This document shows, piece by piece, positions 8,221 to 16,341 of a stretch of DNA of 64,000 nt. Below the pieces are notes generated by a model. It saw nothing but the letters and a program-made list of their open reading frames with translations. It was not told the origin of the DNA and did no database searches. How positions within the stretch are numbered: the stretch's first letter is position 1; every line of letters begins with the position of its first letter. The position numbers and the translations under genes are program-made. The stretch spans positions 124,001 through 188,000 of the forward strand of contig NZ_JBHMFD010000007.1 in NCBI RefSeq assembly GCF_042427575.1, in the 5' to 3' direction. Source of the stretch: Bergeyella porcorum (GTDB taxonomy: Bacteria; Bacteroidota; Bacteroidia; Flavobacteriales; Weeksellaceae).

Positions 8221-9828
8221 ATGAAAAATTCAAAAAATTTAATGGGGCAAATTAAGGAGAATTTCCCTTCAGGTTTAGTTGTATTCTTAGTAGCATTACC
8301 CTTATGTCTAGGGATTGCGTTAGCATCTGGAGCACCTCCATTGGCGGGGATTATTGCAGGAGTTATAGGTGGTATTGTGGTGGGATATATCAGTAATTCT
8401 CATATTTCAGTATCTGGTCCTGCGGCAGGTCTTACGGCAATTATCTTTGCTGCCGTAACAGAGTTGGGAAGCTTTGAACTCTTTCTTTGTGCGGGCGTTA
8501 TCGCTGGGCTTATCCAATTGGCTCTCGGCTTTATGAGAGCAGGAAGCATCTCCAACTATTTTCCGAATAATGTTATCGAAGGAATGCTTGCCGGTATCGG
8601 GGTAATTATCATTCTGAAACAAATCCCTCACGCCTTAGGTTACGATGCTGATTTTGAAGGCAATGAAACCTTATTCAGCAATGGATACAGCTTGGAAGCC
8701 ATCAGCACCTACTTTACCACGCTATTCAGTTCTATTCAGCCTGGTGTAGTGATTGTTACATTAGTTTCTATGGCAGTGCTTTTAGCTTGGGACCACATCC
8801 CAGCTTTGAAGAAGCTAAAACTTCTCCCTGGTGCCTTAGTAGCCGTAATTTTAGGAATTTTAATCAATCAATTCTTCATCAGTACAGGGAGCTCTTTAGC
8901 CATTGGAGAGGCTAATTTGGTAAAACTACCTGTCCCAAAATCAATAGACGATTTAAAAGATATGGTAACCTTCCCAGCAGTAGAAGGCTTTATGAACCCC
9001 GCCGTTTGGGTGGCAGGTGCTACCATCGCGGTAGTGGCTTCTATTGAAACGCTACTCTGTATAGAAGCAGCCGATAGAATGGACAAAAAAAGAAGAATTA
9101 CCGATACCAACCTAGAGCTAAGAGCCCAAGGTATTGGAAACTTAGTAAGTTCTTTTATTGGTGGACTCCCAATGACTTCCGTAGTGGTTCGTTCATCAGC
9201 GAATGCCAACTCTGGAGCCACCTCCAAAGTTTCCGCCATCATTCACGGTGTTTTATTGCTGCTTTGTGTGCTAAGCATTCCTGCATTGCTCAACAAAGTT
9301 CCTTTGGCAACATTGGCTGCTGTGCTTATTTTAGTGGGATACAAATTGGCTAAGCCTGCTACCATTATGCACTTCTGGCACAAAGGAAAGTATCAGTTTA
9401 TTCCGTTCATTGCTACCATTATAGCCGTAGTAGCCACCGACCTTCTGAAAGGGGTGGGCATCGGTATGGCAATTGCTATCTTCTACATCCTACAAGGGAA
9501 TATGAAACGGGCTTATTACTACAGCCGAGAAGAGCTGGAAGATGCCGATGAGGTGAAACTAAAACTAGCAGAAGAAGTTTCTTTCTTGAACAAGGCAGCA
9601 ATCAAAAAGACTTTGAAAAACATTAAACCAAATTCCAAAGTGATTATTGATGCCTCTACCACATCCTATATCACTTCTGATGTGATAGAACTGATACAAG
9701 ATTTTGCCAACATCCGTGCTCAAGAGGAAAATATAGAAGTGGAACTGATTGGCTTCCGAACCTCGTACAAAGATTATGAAAATGACCAACATTCTCACAT
9801 TATCATCGGGCATAGAAGTGCAATGTAA
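8221..9828 (+). CDS. SulP family inorganic anion transporter
   Basis: A 535-residue SulP/SLC26 transporter in the cytoplasmic membrane. The N-terminal signature GLVVFLVALPLCLGIALASG (about residues 18-37) and the repeated glycine-rich membrane blocks to about residue 430 are clear, followed by a short cytoplasmic STAS-like domain (about 450-525). Family members carry bicarbonate or sulfate with Na+ or H+. A beta-carbonic anhydrase gene follows 49 bases downstream, and this pairing (as in BicA-type systems) favours bicarbonate as the substrate. No other sulfate-assimilation gene is near. Confidence 0.93.
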   Translation: MKNSKNLMGQIKENFPSGLVVFLVALPLCLGIALASGAPPLAGIIAGVIGGIVVGYISNSHISVSGPAAGLTAIIFAAVTELGSFELFLCAGVIAGLIQLALGFMRAGSISNYFPNNVIEGMLAGIGVIIILKQIPHALGYDADFEGNETLFSNGYSLEAISTYFTTLFSSIQPGVVIVTLVSMAVLLAWDHIPALKKLKLLPGALVAVILGILINQFFISTGSSLAIGEANLVKLPVPKSIDDLKDMVTFPAVEGFMNPAVWVAGATIAVVASIETLLCIEAADRMDKKRRITDTNLELRAQGIGNLVSSFIGGLPMTSVVVRSSANANSGATSKVSAIIHGVLLLLCVLSIPALLNKVPLATLAAVLILVGYKLAKPATIMHFWHKGKYQFIPFIATIIAVVATDLLKGVGIGMAIAIFYILQGNMKRAYYYSREELEDADEVKLKLAEEVSFLNKAAIKKTLKNIKPNSKVIIDASTTSYITSDVIELIQDFANIRAQEENIEVELIGFRTSYKDYENDQHSHIIIGHRSAM

Positions 9829-9877
9829 AAATTAAATCTTAAATTTAAACACCATTAATAACTAAAAAAATACGATT

Positions 9878-10573
9878 ATGTCAGTATCTTACAAAACCAT
9901 ATTTGAAAACAACCAAAAGTGGATTCAAGAAAGACTTAACGAAGACGCAGATTTCTTCAACCGCTTATCCGAAGGACAATCTCCAGAATATCTTTATATT
10001 GGTTGCTCCGATTCTCGTGCTACGGCAGAAGAATTGATGGGACTAAGACCAGGAGAGGTATTTGTGCACAGAAATATTGCCAATGTGGTGAATACCTTGG
10101 ATATGAGCTCTACTGCAGTGATAGAATACGCCGTGAGCCACCTCAAAGTGAAACACATCATTGTATGCGGTCATTATGGCTGTGGTGGGGTAAAGGCAGC
10201 TATGACACCTCAAAATCTTGGACTGCTCAACCCTTGGCTAAGAAACATCCGTGATGTATATAGACTGCATCAATCTGAATTGGACGCCATAGAAAACGAA
10301 GATGAAAGATACAACAGATTGATTGAACTGAATGTACAGGAACAAGCCATCAATGTGATTAAAATGGCGTGTGTACAAGAGCGTTACATTGATGAGCATT
10401 ATCCAATTGTACACGGATGGGTGTTTGACTTGAAAACGGGAAAACTAAAAGATTTGGAAATTGATTTTGAGAAAATCCTCCACGATATCCAAAAAATCTA
10501 CAACCTTACCGATTCCGATTGGAATATGAGTAAGCGTGAAAATAAAAACTTGGTGGAAAACACCACAAAATAA
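9878..10573 (+). CDS. Beta-class carbonic anhydrase
   Basis: A 231-residue zinc enzyme interconverting CO2 and bicarbonate in the cytoplasm. Zinc ligands are visible as CSDSR (Cys near residue 43, with the Asp-Arg dyad) and the HYGCGG block (His and Cys near residues 99-102). EVFVHRNIANVV is the family's dimer-core block. Placed directly after the SulP transporter and before a terminator at 10611, it probably forms a two-gene operon that supplies bicarbonate for carboxylation reactions. Length is normal for the class. Confidence 0.95.
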   Translation: MSVSYKTIFENNQKWIQERLNEDADFFNRLSEGQSPEYLYIGCSDSRATAEELMGLRPGEVFVHRNIANVVNTLDMSSTAVIEYAVSHLKVKHIIVCGHYGCGGVKAAMTPQNLGLLNPWLRNIRDVYRLHQSELDAIENEDERYNRLIELNVQEQAINVIKMACVQERYIDEHYPIVHGWVFDLKTGKLKDLEIDFEKILHDIQKIYNLTDSDWNMSKRENKNLVENTTK

Positions 10574-10610
10574 TCCCAACTTTATTCAATTTATTTTTCA
10601 TAAGCAAAGA

Positions 10611-10637
10611 AGCTGTCCGAAAAGGGCAGTTTTTTTA
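10611..10637 (+). terminator. Intrinsic terminator after carbonic anhydrase
   Basis: Stem ctgtcc (10613-10618) pairs with gggcag (10624-10629) around a GAAAA loop, followed by seven T. The CTGTYC-GAAAA loop is shared with the terminators at 46703 and 60500, suggesting a dispersed family. Confidence 0.7.
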
Positions 10638-10683
10638 TGTCTAATCTTCCCCAAAAACCGAAACGAAAATAAATATAGTTTTT

Positions 10684-10763
10684 AAATTTTGGGAGTCCTA
10701 AACAAGTATATTTGCAAACAATTAATAACAACGGAAAAGTTACTTTTATAAGCTGAATCTGCC
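10684..10763 (+). mobile_element. IS30-type right-end fragment (copy 1)
   Basis: About 77 bases here are nearly identical, in the same orientation, to 11165-11240, the last codons and terminal repeat of the IS30-type fragment downstream. Only the extreme 3' end of the transposase and the terminus remain. The unit ends with the IS terminal motif running to gaatctgcc at 10763. Confidence 0.6.
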
Positions 10764-10768
10764 CCTTG

Positions 10769-10798
10769 TTGCAAATACGCTTGAATTTTGCATCTTTG
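10769..10798 (+). promoter_or_regulatory. Promoter of candidate small RNA
   Basis: TTG at 10769-10771, a 19-base spacer, then CATCTTTG at 10791-10798, one base off the TAnnTTTG consensus. It abuts the IS30 end and would start transcription near 10804. Confidence 0.5.
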
Positions 10799-10900
10799 TT
10801 CCAATGTTAAATGACTCATATTTAGTTACTTTTGGTCGAGAGCAAATATGAGAAAAAATTTCATTTAACCCAAGGGAAGTTTCGGCTTCCCTTTTTTATT
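10799..10900 (+). ncRNA. Candidate structured small RNA between IS30 remnants
   Basis: A compact unit with its own promoter, a two-part stem and an intrinsic terminator. Stem one pairs 10806-10814 with 10861-10869 (nine bases, perfect); stem two pairs 10815-10823 with 10844-10852 (nine bases, perfect), with an eight-base A-rich bulge on the 3' side and a 20-base loop. The terminator pairs 10872-10879 with 10886-10893 around TTTCGG and ends in a T run. A 15-codon ORF (10804-10851, MLNDSYLVTFGREQI) is embedded and overlaps the stem, so a leader peptide or attenuator is an alternative. I do not recognise a known RNA class. Confidence 0.45.
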
Positions 10901-10913
10901 TGCCCTCTCTAAA

Positions 10914-10940
10914 AAGTTACCTTTGTGAGTTGAATGTGCC
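10914..10940 (+). mobile_element. IS30-type terminal repeat remnant
   Basis: The 25 bases at 10916-10940 (gttacctttgtgag... to gaatgtgcc) are a degraded direct copy of the IS30-type terminus at 10739-10763. It implies at least three successive insertions or rearrangements at this spot. Confidence 0.4.
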
Positions 10941-10959
10941 ATATAAAATATCGAATTAA

Positions 10960-11232
10960 TTCGCAAAGCACAAGGAGCTTTCAGAGCGTTTGAATTTTGA
11001 TTATTACTTTGCTCATCCCTACCACAGCTGGGAACGAGGCTCAAATGAGAACTATAATAGATTGTTAAGGCATTATTTCCCAAAAGGTTATGATTTTAGC
11101 CAGATAACACAAGAACGATTAAAGGAAGTTCAAGAAATTTTAAATACCAGGCCAGGGAAAAGGTTTGGATTTTTAAGTCCAAAACAAGTATATTTGAAAA
11201 CTATTAATAATAACGGAAAGTTACTTTTATAA
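10960..11232 (+). pseudogene. IS30 family transposase, C-terminal remnant
   Basis: The frame is open from 10960 to 11232 (about 90 residues) after an in-frame stop at 10957. It holds the C-terminal third of an IS30 transposase: HPYHSWERGSNEN contains the catalytic Glu of the DDE triad, and NTRPGKRFGFLSPKQVY is the conserved tail. The N-terminal helix-turn-helix and the first two catalytic Asp residues are absent, so it cannot be active. The HerA-like gene starts 30 bases downstream. Confidence 0.85.
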
Positions 11233-11262
11233 GTAGAATCTAAGTTTTTTAATTTTGAAAGT

Positions 11263-12801
11263 ATGGCTGATAAAGCAAAATTTATAGAAGAGCTCAATGC
11301 GAGATATACCGCAAAAGGAGAGAGTATTATTTTAGGAAAAGGAATTTTAGATGGGGAGGTAATTCCAGAAGTAGGCGTGGCTCTGCCACTGAAAACCATT
11401 AATAGACACGGGCTTATAGCAGGAGCTACAGGAACGGGAAAAACCAAAACCGTTCAGGTGTTTGTAGAGCAACTGTCACACGCGGGGATTCCTTCTTTGG
11501 TGATGGATATCAAAGGTGATTTTTCTGGAATTGCAATGCCAGGGAAGGAGAACGATATCATCAAAGACCGCTATGCTAAAACCCAACTCAACTGGCAAGC
11601 TCAAGGTTTTCCTGTGGAGCTGATGTCCATTTCAGGTAAAGATGGGGTGAAACTTCGGGCTACGGTAACGGAATTTGGACCTGTTTTACTTTCTAAAATA
11701 TTGGAGCTGAACGATACGCAATCCAGCATTATGTCTATCGTATTCAAATATTGTGATGACAAAGGGCTGCCGCTTATCGATTTAGACGATTTGAAAAAAG
11801 TCCTTCAATATGTTACCGAAAATCCACAAGGTAAAGCCGAGTTGGCTAAAGATTATGGTTCTATCTCTCCAGCATCTTTGGGAGCTATTTTGCGTTCCAT
11901 TGTGGCGTTGGAACAGCAGGGAGCTACGCAGTTTTTCGGAGAACCAAGCTTTGATGTGGAAGACCTTTTGCAGCAACGCGATGGTAAAGGTGTGGTGAAT
12001 GTTTTTCGTGTGTCTGATATTCCTACTCAACCGCAGTTGTTCTCTACCTTTATGCTATCATTGTTTGCGGAGATTTATATGACTTTTCCAGAGGTGGGCG
12101 ATGCTGGGAAACCGAAGTTGGTTCTTTTCATCGATGAAGCTCATTTGATATTCAAGGAGGCTTCCAAGGCTTTGCTTTCGCAGATTGAAACAATGGTGAA
12201 GCTTATCCGTTCTAAGGGTGTGGGCATTTATTTCATTACCCAAATTCCAGGCGATGTGCCAGAGAATGTTTTATCACAATTGGGCTTGAAAATCCAGCAC
12301 GCCCTCCGTGGTTTTACAGCAAAAGACCGAAAAGAAATTGATAAAGCGGTGCAAAACTATCCGCTGACGGAGTATTACGAAACCAGTCAGCTGATTCAGA
12401 ATTTGGGAATTGGAGAAGCCTTTGTTACGGCATTAGATGAAAAGGGGATTCCTACGCCTTTGGTGCATACTTATCTGATTTCTCCAGAATCTCGTATGGA
12501 TGTCCTAGAGGATAGTGAGATAAAAACTTTAACCGCTCAATCTGATTTGGTGGCGAAGTATAGCCAAACGGTGAACAAGGCATCGGCGTACGAACTGCTT
12601 ACCCAAAGAATGGAACATGCGGTGTCACAAACTCCTGAAACCAAAACCACCACGAGAAAAACTACAGAGAAGCCAGAGCCTAACTTATTGGAAAGCGTGA
12701 TGGGCAGTAAGATGGGACGCACTTTTACAACCACCTTGGCAAGAGAAGGGGCTAAGTTTGTACTAGGAATGCTGGGATTGGGAGGAAGAAAGAGGAGGTA
12801 A
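11263..12801 (+). CDS. HerA-like helicase/NTPase (DUF853 family)
   Basis: A 512-residue P-loop ATPase of the HerA/FtsK superfamily, DUF853 (YjgR-like) branch. Walker A is GATGTGKTK (about residues 53-61); KGDFSGIA follows; Walker B is LVLFIDEAH (about residues 287-295); the ITQIPGDVPENV block near residue 325 fits sensor and arginine-finger regions. The C-terminus is a low-complexity Thr/Lys linker and a short basic tail (GGRKRR). It should form a DNA-translocating hexamer; the physiological role of the branch is unknown. A DEDDh exonuclease gene starts 14 bases downstream. Confidence 0.9.
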   Translation: MADKAKFIEELNARYTAKGESIILGKGILDGEVIPEVGVALPLKTINRHGLIAGATGTGKTKTVQVFVEQLSHAGIPSLVMDIKGDFSGIAMPGKENDIIKDRYAKTQLNWQAQGFPVELMSISGKDGVKLRATVTEFGPVLLSKILELNDTQSSIMSIVFKYCDDKGLPLIDLDDLKKVLQYVTENPQGKAELAKDYGSISPASLGAILRSIVALEQQGATQFFGEPSFDVEDLLQQRDGKGVVNVFRVSDIPTQPQLFSTFMLSLFAEIYMTFPEVGDAGKPKLVLFIDEAHLIFKEASKALLSQIETMVKLIRSKGVGIYFITQIPGDVPENVLSQLGLKIQHALRGFTAKDRKEIDKAVQNYPLTEYYETSQLIQNLGIGEAFVTALDEKGIPTPLVHTYLISPESRMDVLEDSEIKTLTAQSDLVAKYSQTVNKASAYELLTQRMEHAVSQTPETKTTTRKTTEKPEPNLLESVMGSKMGRTFTTTLAREGAKFVLGMLGLGGRKRR

Positions 12802-12815
12802 AGGAACTTTGGTAA

Positions 12816-14042
12816 ATGTACACAATAATAGACATAGAAGGCAATGGTGGAGCTTTTAGAAAAGAGAGCATCATAGACATTGCCATTTTTAAATACGATG
12901 GACACGAGGTGGTGGATCAATTCATATCTTTGGTGAATCCAGAAAGCGACATTACACCCTTTGTGCAAAAACTAACGGGAATTACGCCTAAAATGGTGAA
13001 AACCGCTCCGAAATTTCACGAAATAGCCAGACGCGTGGTGGAAATTACAGAAGGAACAACGCTGGTGGGGCATAATATCGATTTTGATTATCGGATGCTT
13101 CGCCAATCGTTTAAAAGGTTGGGGTATGATTTTAAAATTCAGACTTTGGATACCATTCCTTTGGCTCAAAAATTAATTCCCGAAGCAGAGAGCTACTCGT
13201 TGGGAAAATTAGTAAAATCATTGGGGATTCCCTTAGTGGAACATCATCGTGCAGGAGGCGATGCAAGGGCAACTTTGGATTTGTTTAAATTGTTGATAAC
13301 TAAGGATGTTGATAATGAGATTATTCAAAAACAATACGAAGAAACCAACGCCAAGACTTATGTGAATAAAATCCGAGAGTTGACACAGGATTTGCCCAAT
13401 GAGCAAGGGATTGTCTATTTTCAAGATGGGGAAGGGAAGATTCTCTTTTCAGATTTTGTGGATGATATCAATCGGTTTGCGAAGAAAATTTTCAATTCTA
13501 AGGCTAAAAAATTTCTGGCTGTTCAGGAGAATACCGAGCAGGTGCATTATGAAATTTCAGGAAATTCCCTCGTGGCTCAGTTGCTGATGGCGTCCAAGGG
13601 TATTCGGAGAAAAGGTGTTTTGCCATTTGGGCTGTATCACCGCAATGGAAAATACTTTGTGGAGAAAAATACACTCCGTAAAACAGAAAAACCATTGTTG
13701 AAGTTCAAATCGTTTACGCAGGGTTTAAAGGCGTTGAATTACATCAAATCTCGTGAGGAGTTTAATGATAGTGAGCAATTTAAAGCTTTGATGGAATTGA
13801 AACATCGCTCAGAGCTATGGCTTATTGCGGGTAGAACGATGGGAGAACGAGCATTTTTGATTCTGAACAATGGAGTGGTGGAGGCGTATGGCTTCTATGA
13901 ACTTCATACGCAAATACAGACTTTGTCTAAGCTCAATCACCTTAAAATTCCCGTGAAAATAACTACGGAAGATTTTACCAACGAGCTGAAAATGGTATTG
14001 CTGAAAGGAGAGCTGAAAATACAACCATTATCACAGAAATAA
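12816..14042 (+). CDS. DEDDh exonuclease-domain protein (DnaQ-like)
   Basis: A 408-residue protein whose first ~165 residues are a DnaQ-like 3'-5' exonuclease: IIDIEGNGG (Exo I acidic pair), LVGHNIDFDYRML (Exo II) and HHRAGGDARATLDL (Exo III with His and Asp). The remaining ~240 residues are not a domain I can name; flavobacterial proteins of this type often fuse the nuclease to a GIY-YIG-like or UvrC-like half, which I cannot confirm here. It follows the HerA-like ATPase by 14 bases, so the two are probably co-transcribed; nuclease-plus-HerA pairs act in end resection or defence in other organisms. Confidence 0.8.
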   Translation: MYTIIDIEGNGGAFRKESIIDIAIFKYDGHEVVDQFISLVNPESDITPFVQKLTGITPKMVKTAPKFHEIARRVVEITEGTTLVGHNIDFDYRMLRQSFKRLGYDFKIQTLDTIPLAQKLIPEAESYSLGKLVKSLGIPLVEHHRAGGDARATLDLFKLLITKDVDNEIIQKQYEETNAKTYVNKIRELTQDLPNEQGIVYFQDGEGKILFSDFVDDINRFAKKIFNSKAKKFLAVQENTEQVHYEISGNSLVAQLLMASKGIRRKGVLPFGLYHRNGKYFVEKNTLRKTEKPLLKFKSFTQGLKALNYIKSREEFNDSEQFKALMELKHRSELWLIAGRTMGERAFLILNNGVVEAYGFYELHTQIQTLSKLNHLKIPVKITTEDFTNELKMVLLKGELKIQPLSQK

Positions 14043-14050
14043 AATTTTTC

Positions 14051-14081
14051 TTGTGAAATTGGAGATTAACCACTACTTTTG
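14051..14081 (+). promoter_or_regulatory. Promoter of 6S-like candidate RNA
   Basis: TTG at 14051-14053, 20-base spacer, TACTTTTG at 14074-14081: a full match to the Bacteroidetes consensus. Transcription should start near 14087, well before any gene. Confidence 0.65.
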
Positions 14082-14086
14082 ACAAA

Positions 14087-14230
14087 ATTTTTATTGATAC
14101 AATGTATAGCGGATTCACATCAAAGAAGAAAGTAAAGGGGGAGAAGAAATTCTCTCAAGCTTTCGTGTGAGCCGTTATCTTTAAATAATGCAACTATTTT
14201 GGCAGGCTCTCTTTGGGTCTGCTTTTTTTT
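14087..14230 (+). ncRNA. Candidate rod-like small RNA (6S-like)
   Basis: An RNA of about 145 bases with its own promoter and terminator. A long rod folds by eye: 14106-14112 with 14172-14178, continuing 14114-14120 with 14165-14171 (one bulged A, a few G-U pairs); then a seven-base left-side bulge; then 14128-14132 with 14160-14164; then an apical stem 14139-14145 with 14150-14156 closed by a GAAA tetraloop. A separate terminator hairpin (14202-14207 with 14217-14222, T8 tail) follows. A long hairpin broken by a bubble and driven by a house-keeping-type promoter resembles 6S RNA; the flavobacterial 6S class is a candidate, unverified. It lies between the exonuclease gene and lysA. Confidence 0.5.
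14202..14230 (+). terminator. Intrinsic terminator upstream of lysA
   Basis: gcaggc (14202-14207) pairs with gtctgc (14217-14222) and is followed by eight T. It ends the candidate RNA and possibly the exonuclease transcript; lysA starts 22 bases later. Confidence 0.65.
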
Positions 14231-14252
14231 TGAATTTAAAATAATTTAAGAT

Positions 14253-15452
14253 ATGAAAAATCAGCAATTGCTAGATATTGCCAATGAATTTGGAACGCCT
14301 GTGTATGTTTATGATGCAAACTCTATACAAGTGCAATATGAAAAACTAAAAACTTCGTTTAGTGACTCTACCCGATTTTTTTATGCGTGCAAAGCCCTTA
14401 CCAATATTAATATTTTAAAGTATATTCAGCAGTTGGGAGCCAATCTAGATTGTGTTTCCATCAATGAGGTGAAACTAGGTTTAAAGGCAGGTTTTACTCC
14501 AGAACGCATTCTTTTTACGCCCAATTGTGTGGACTTAGCTGAAATTGAAGAGGCAATGAGCTTTGGGGTACATATTAATATTGATAATATCTCCATTTTG
14601 GAACAGTTTGGGAATAAATATGGCAATAGCTATCCTATTTTTATCAGAATCAATCCGCATATCTACGCAGGTGGCAATCACAAGATTTCCACAGGTCACA
14701 TCGATTCTAAATTTGGAATTTCTATCCATCAGATGCGTCATATAGAGAGGATTATGAAATCCACTAATCTTTTAGTGGAAGGGTTGCATATGCACACGGG
14801 AAGTGAGATAAAGGATGCTGATGTTTTTCTTCAAGGTTTGGAAATAATGTTTGAACTTTCGGAGCAGTTTCCAGATTTGAAATACATAGATATGGGAAGT
14901 GGTTTTAAGGTGCCTTATCAAGATGGCGATATGGAAACCGATGTGAAATCTCTCGGAAAAAAAGTAGAAAAAGTGTTCGAGGGTTTTAAGCAAGAGAGTG
15001 GAAAGGCATTGGAGCTATGGTTTGAGCCAGGGAAATATTTGGTCTCAAAATCAGGACATTTTTTGGTAAAAGCCAATGTGATTAAGCAGACCACGGCAAC
15101 GGTTTTTGTGGGAGTTAATTCAGGATTCAATCATTTGATTCGTCCTATGTTTTATGATTCGTATCACATTATAGAAAACTTGTCTAATCCGCAAGGAGCA
15201 GAGCGTATCTATACCGTGGTGGGGAATATCTGCGAGACCGATACCTTTGCGTGGGATAGGAAAATCACTGAAGTGAGGGAAGGCGATGTTTTGGTGTTTC
15301 GCAATGCAGGAGCCTATGGTTTTGAGATGAGCTCTAATTTTAATTCCAGATTGAAACCCGCGGAAGTTTTGTTTTTAGATGGAAAACCTTATTTGATTCG
15401 TAAGCGAGATGAGTTTGAGGATTTATTGAAAAATCAAATTGAAGTGTTGTAA
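14253..15452 (+). CDS. lysA: Diaminopimelate decarboxylase
   Basis: A 399-residue PLP-dependent enzyme that decarboxylates meso-diaminopimelate to L-lysine, the last step of lysine synthesis in the cytoplasm. FFYACKALTN (about residues 44-53) holds the PLP lysine; EGLHMHTGSEI near residue 173 and the glycine-rich DMGSGF block near residue 212 bind the cofactor phosphate; VGNICETDTF (about residues 321-330) supplies the active-site Cys-Glu pair contributed across the dimer. Length is normal. It is preceded by a terminator and followed by a secreted protein gene. Confidence 0.95.
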   Translation: MKNQQLLDIANEFGTPVYVYDANSIQVQYEKLKTSFSDSTRFFYACKALTNINILKYIQQLGANLDCVSINEVKLGLKAGFTPERILFTPNCVDLAEIEEAMSFGVHINIDNISILEQFGNKYGNSYPIFIRINPHIYAGGNHKISTGHIDSKFGISIHQMRHIERIMKSTNLLVEGLHMHTGSEIKDADVFLQGLEIMFELSEQFPDLKYIDMGSGFKVPYQDGDMETDVKSLGKKVEKVFEGFKQESGKALELWFEPGKYLVSKSGHFLVKANVIKQTTATVFVGVNSGFNHLIRPMFYDSYHIIENLSNPQGAERIYTVVGNICETDTFAWDRKITEVREGDVLVFRNAGAYGFEMSSNFNSRLKPAEVLFLDGKPYLIRKRDEFEDLLKNQIEVL

Positions 15453-15483
15453 AAAATGGTTAGATTTGCGAAAACGAAATAAT

Positions 15484-16215
15484 ATGAATTTTCTAAAATC
15501 TAAAATCTCACTATTGCCAATGTTATTGGTAGCTTCTTTAGTAAGTGGTCAACAAGTTGTGGAGCAGTATCCTAAAGGTCAAGAGAATTATCACGGTGGC
15601 GAAAAGCAATTTTATAAAGACTTTCAGAAAGTTTTGTTGGAGCAAAATTTAAAACCCTGCGAAAATAAAGCGGAAGTTTATACGATGAGGGTATTGGTTT
15701 ATCCAGATGCTAGTATCAAGTTCATTAAGCCAGATGATGAAAAAGAAGTAGAGGATAATCAATGTACTTTTAAGATGATGAGAGAGGCCTTTAAGTATAT
15801 GGATGGGTGGAAGCCAGCGGTAATTAATGGTCAGAAAGTGATTGCATCTACAAGTTTTATGGTGTATCCTAATGATATGTTTGACAATTATAAAGAAGGA
15901 TATGTACTTGATATTAAGAAAGCTGAATTTAAAGGAGGAATAGATGCGTTTCGAAGAAAAGTTTATAGTAACATAAATGTGAGACCTTTTATAGGGACAG
16001 GAAAGGTGAGAGTGGCGGTTACATTTACTGTGGAAAAAGATGGAAGTGTGCAGAATGTTGAGATGGAGGAGAGTTCTTATAATGAAGAGTTTGATAAAAT
16101 GGTTATCAATTCTATTCTTTGGGCATCTAGAAAGGGGTGGGAGCCAGCAATGATAAATGGTAATGTACCTACGAAGTTTCGTTTTAGACTTCCATTGACA
16201 TTCAATTTTGAATAG
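15484..16215 (+). CDS. Secreted protein with TonB C-terminal-like domain
   Basis: A 243-residue protein starting MNFLKSKISLLPMLLVASLVSGQ, a clear Sec signal peptide with cleavage before QQ. I chose the ATG at 15484 over the overlapping upstream frame because it begins the signal peptide. The last ~85 residues (KVRVAVTFTVEKDGSVQNVEM, then GWEPAMINGNVPTKFRFRLPL) have the pattern of a TonB C-terminal domain, here without a membrane anchor; an earlier copy of the W-K/E-PA-x-x-NG motif (WKPAVINGQKV, about residue 114) suggests an internal duplication. Role unknown; probably periplasmic. Confidence 0.7.
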   Translation: MNFLKSKISLLPMLLVASLVSGQQVVEQYPKGQENYHGGEKQFYKDFQKVLLEQNLKPCENKAEVYTMRVLVYPDASIKFIKPDDEKEVEDNQCTFKMMREAFKYMDGWKPAVINGQKVIASTSFMVYPNDMFDNYKEGYVLDIKKAEFKGGIDAFRRKVYSNINVRPFIGTGKVRVAVTFTVEKDGSVQNVEMEESSYNEEFDKMVINSILWASRKGWEPAMINGNVPTKFRFRLPLTFNFE

Positions 16216-16230
16216 GATTTAATACAAAAA

Positions 16231-16258
16231 AAAGCATTGGTTTCCAATGCTTTTTCTC
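16231..16258 (+). terminator. Intrinsic terminator
   Basis: aaagcattgg (16231-16240) pairs perfectly with ccaatgcttt (16244-16253) around TTT and is followed by T-rich sequence. It ends the transcript of the secreted TonB-C-like protein. Confidence 0.8.
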
Positions 16259-16304
16259 TTTTCTTCTTTTTACTTTTACCGAATGGTTCGGATTTATTTC
16301 AAAC

Positions 16305-16332
16305 TAAAAAAGCCCGGCTTTAGCCGAGCTTT
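16305..16332 (-). terminator. Intrinsic terminator of gdhA
   Basis: 16311-16319 and 16322-16330 pair with one mismatch around a three-base loop; read on the minus strand the hairpin is followed by a T run, right after the gdhA stop codon. Confidence 0.75.
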
Positions 16333-16341
16333 CATTTGTTT

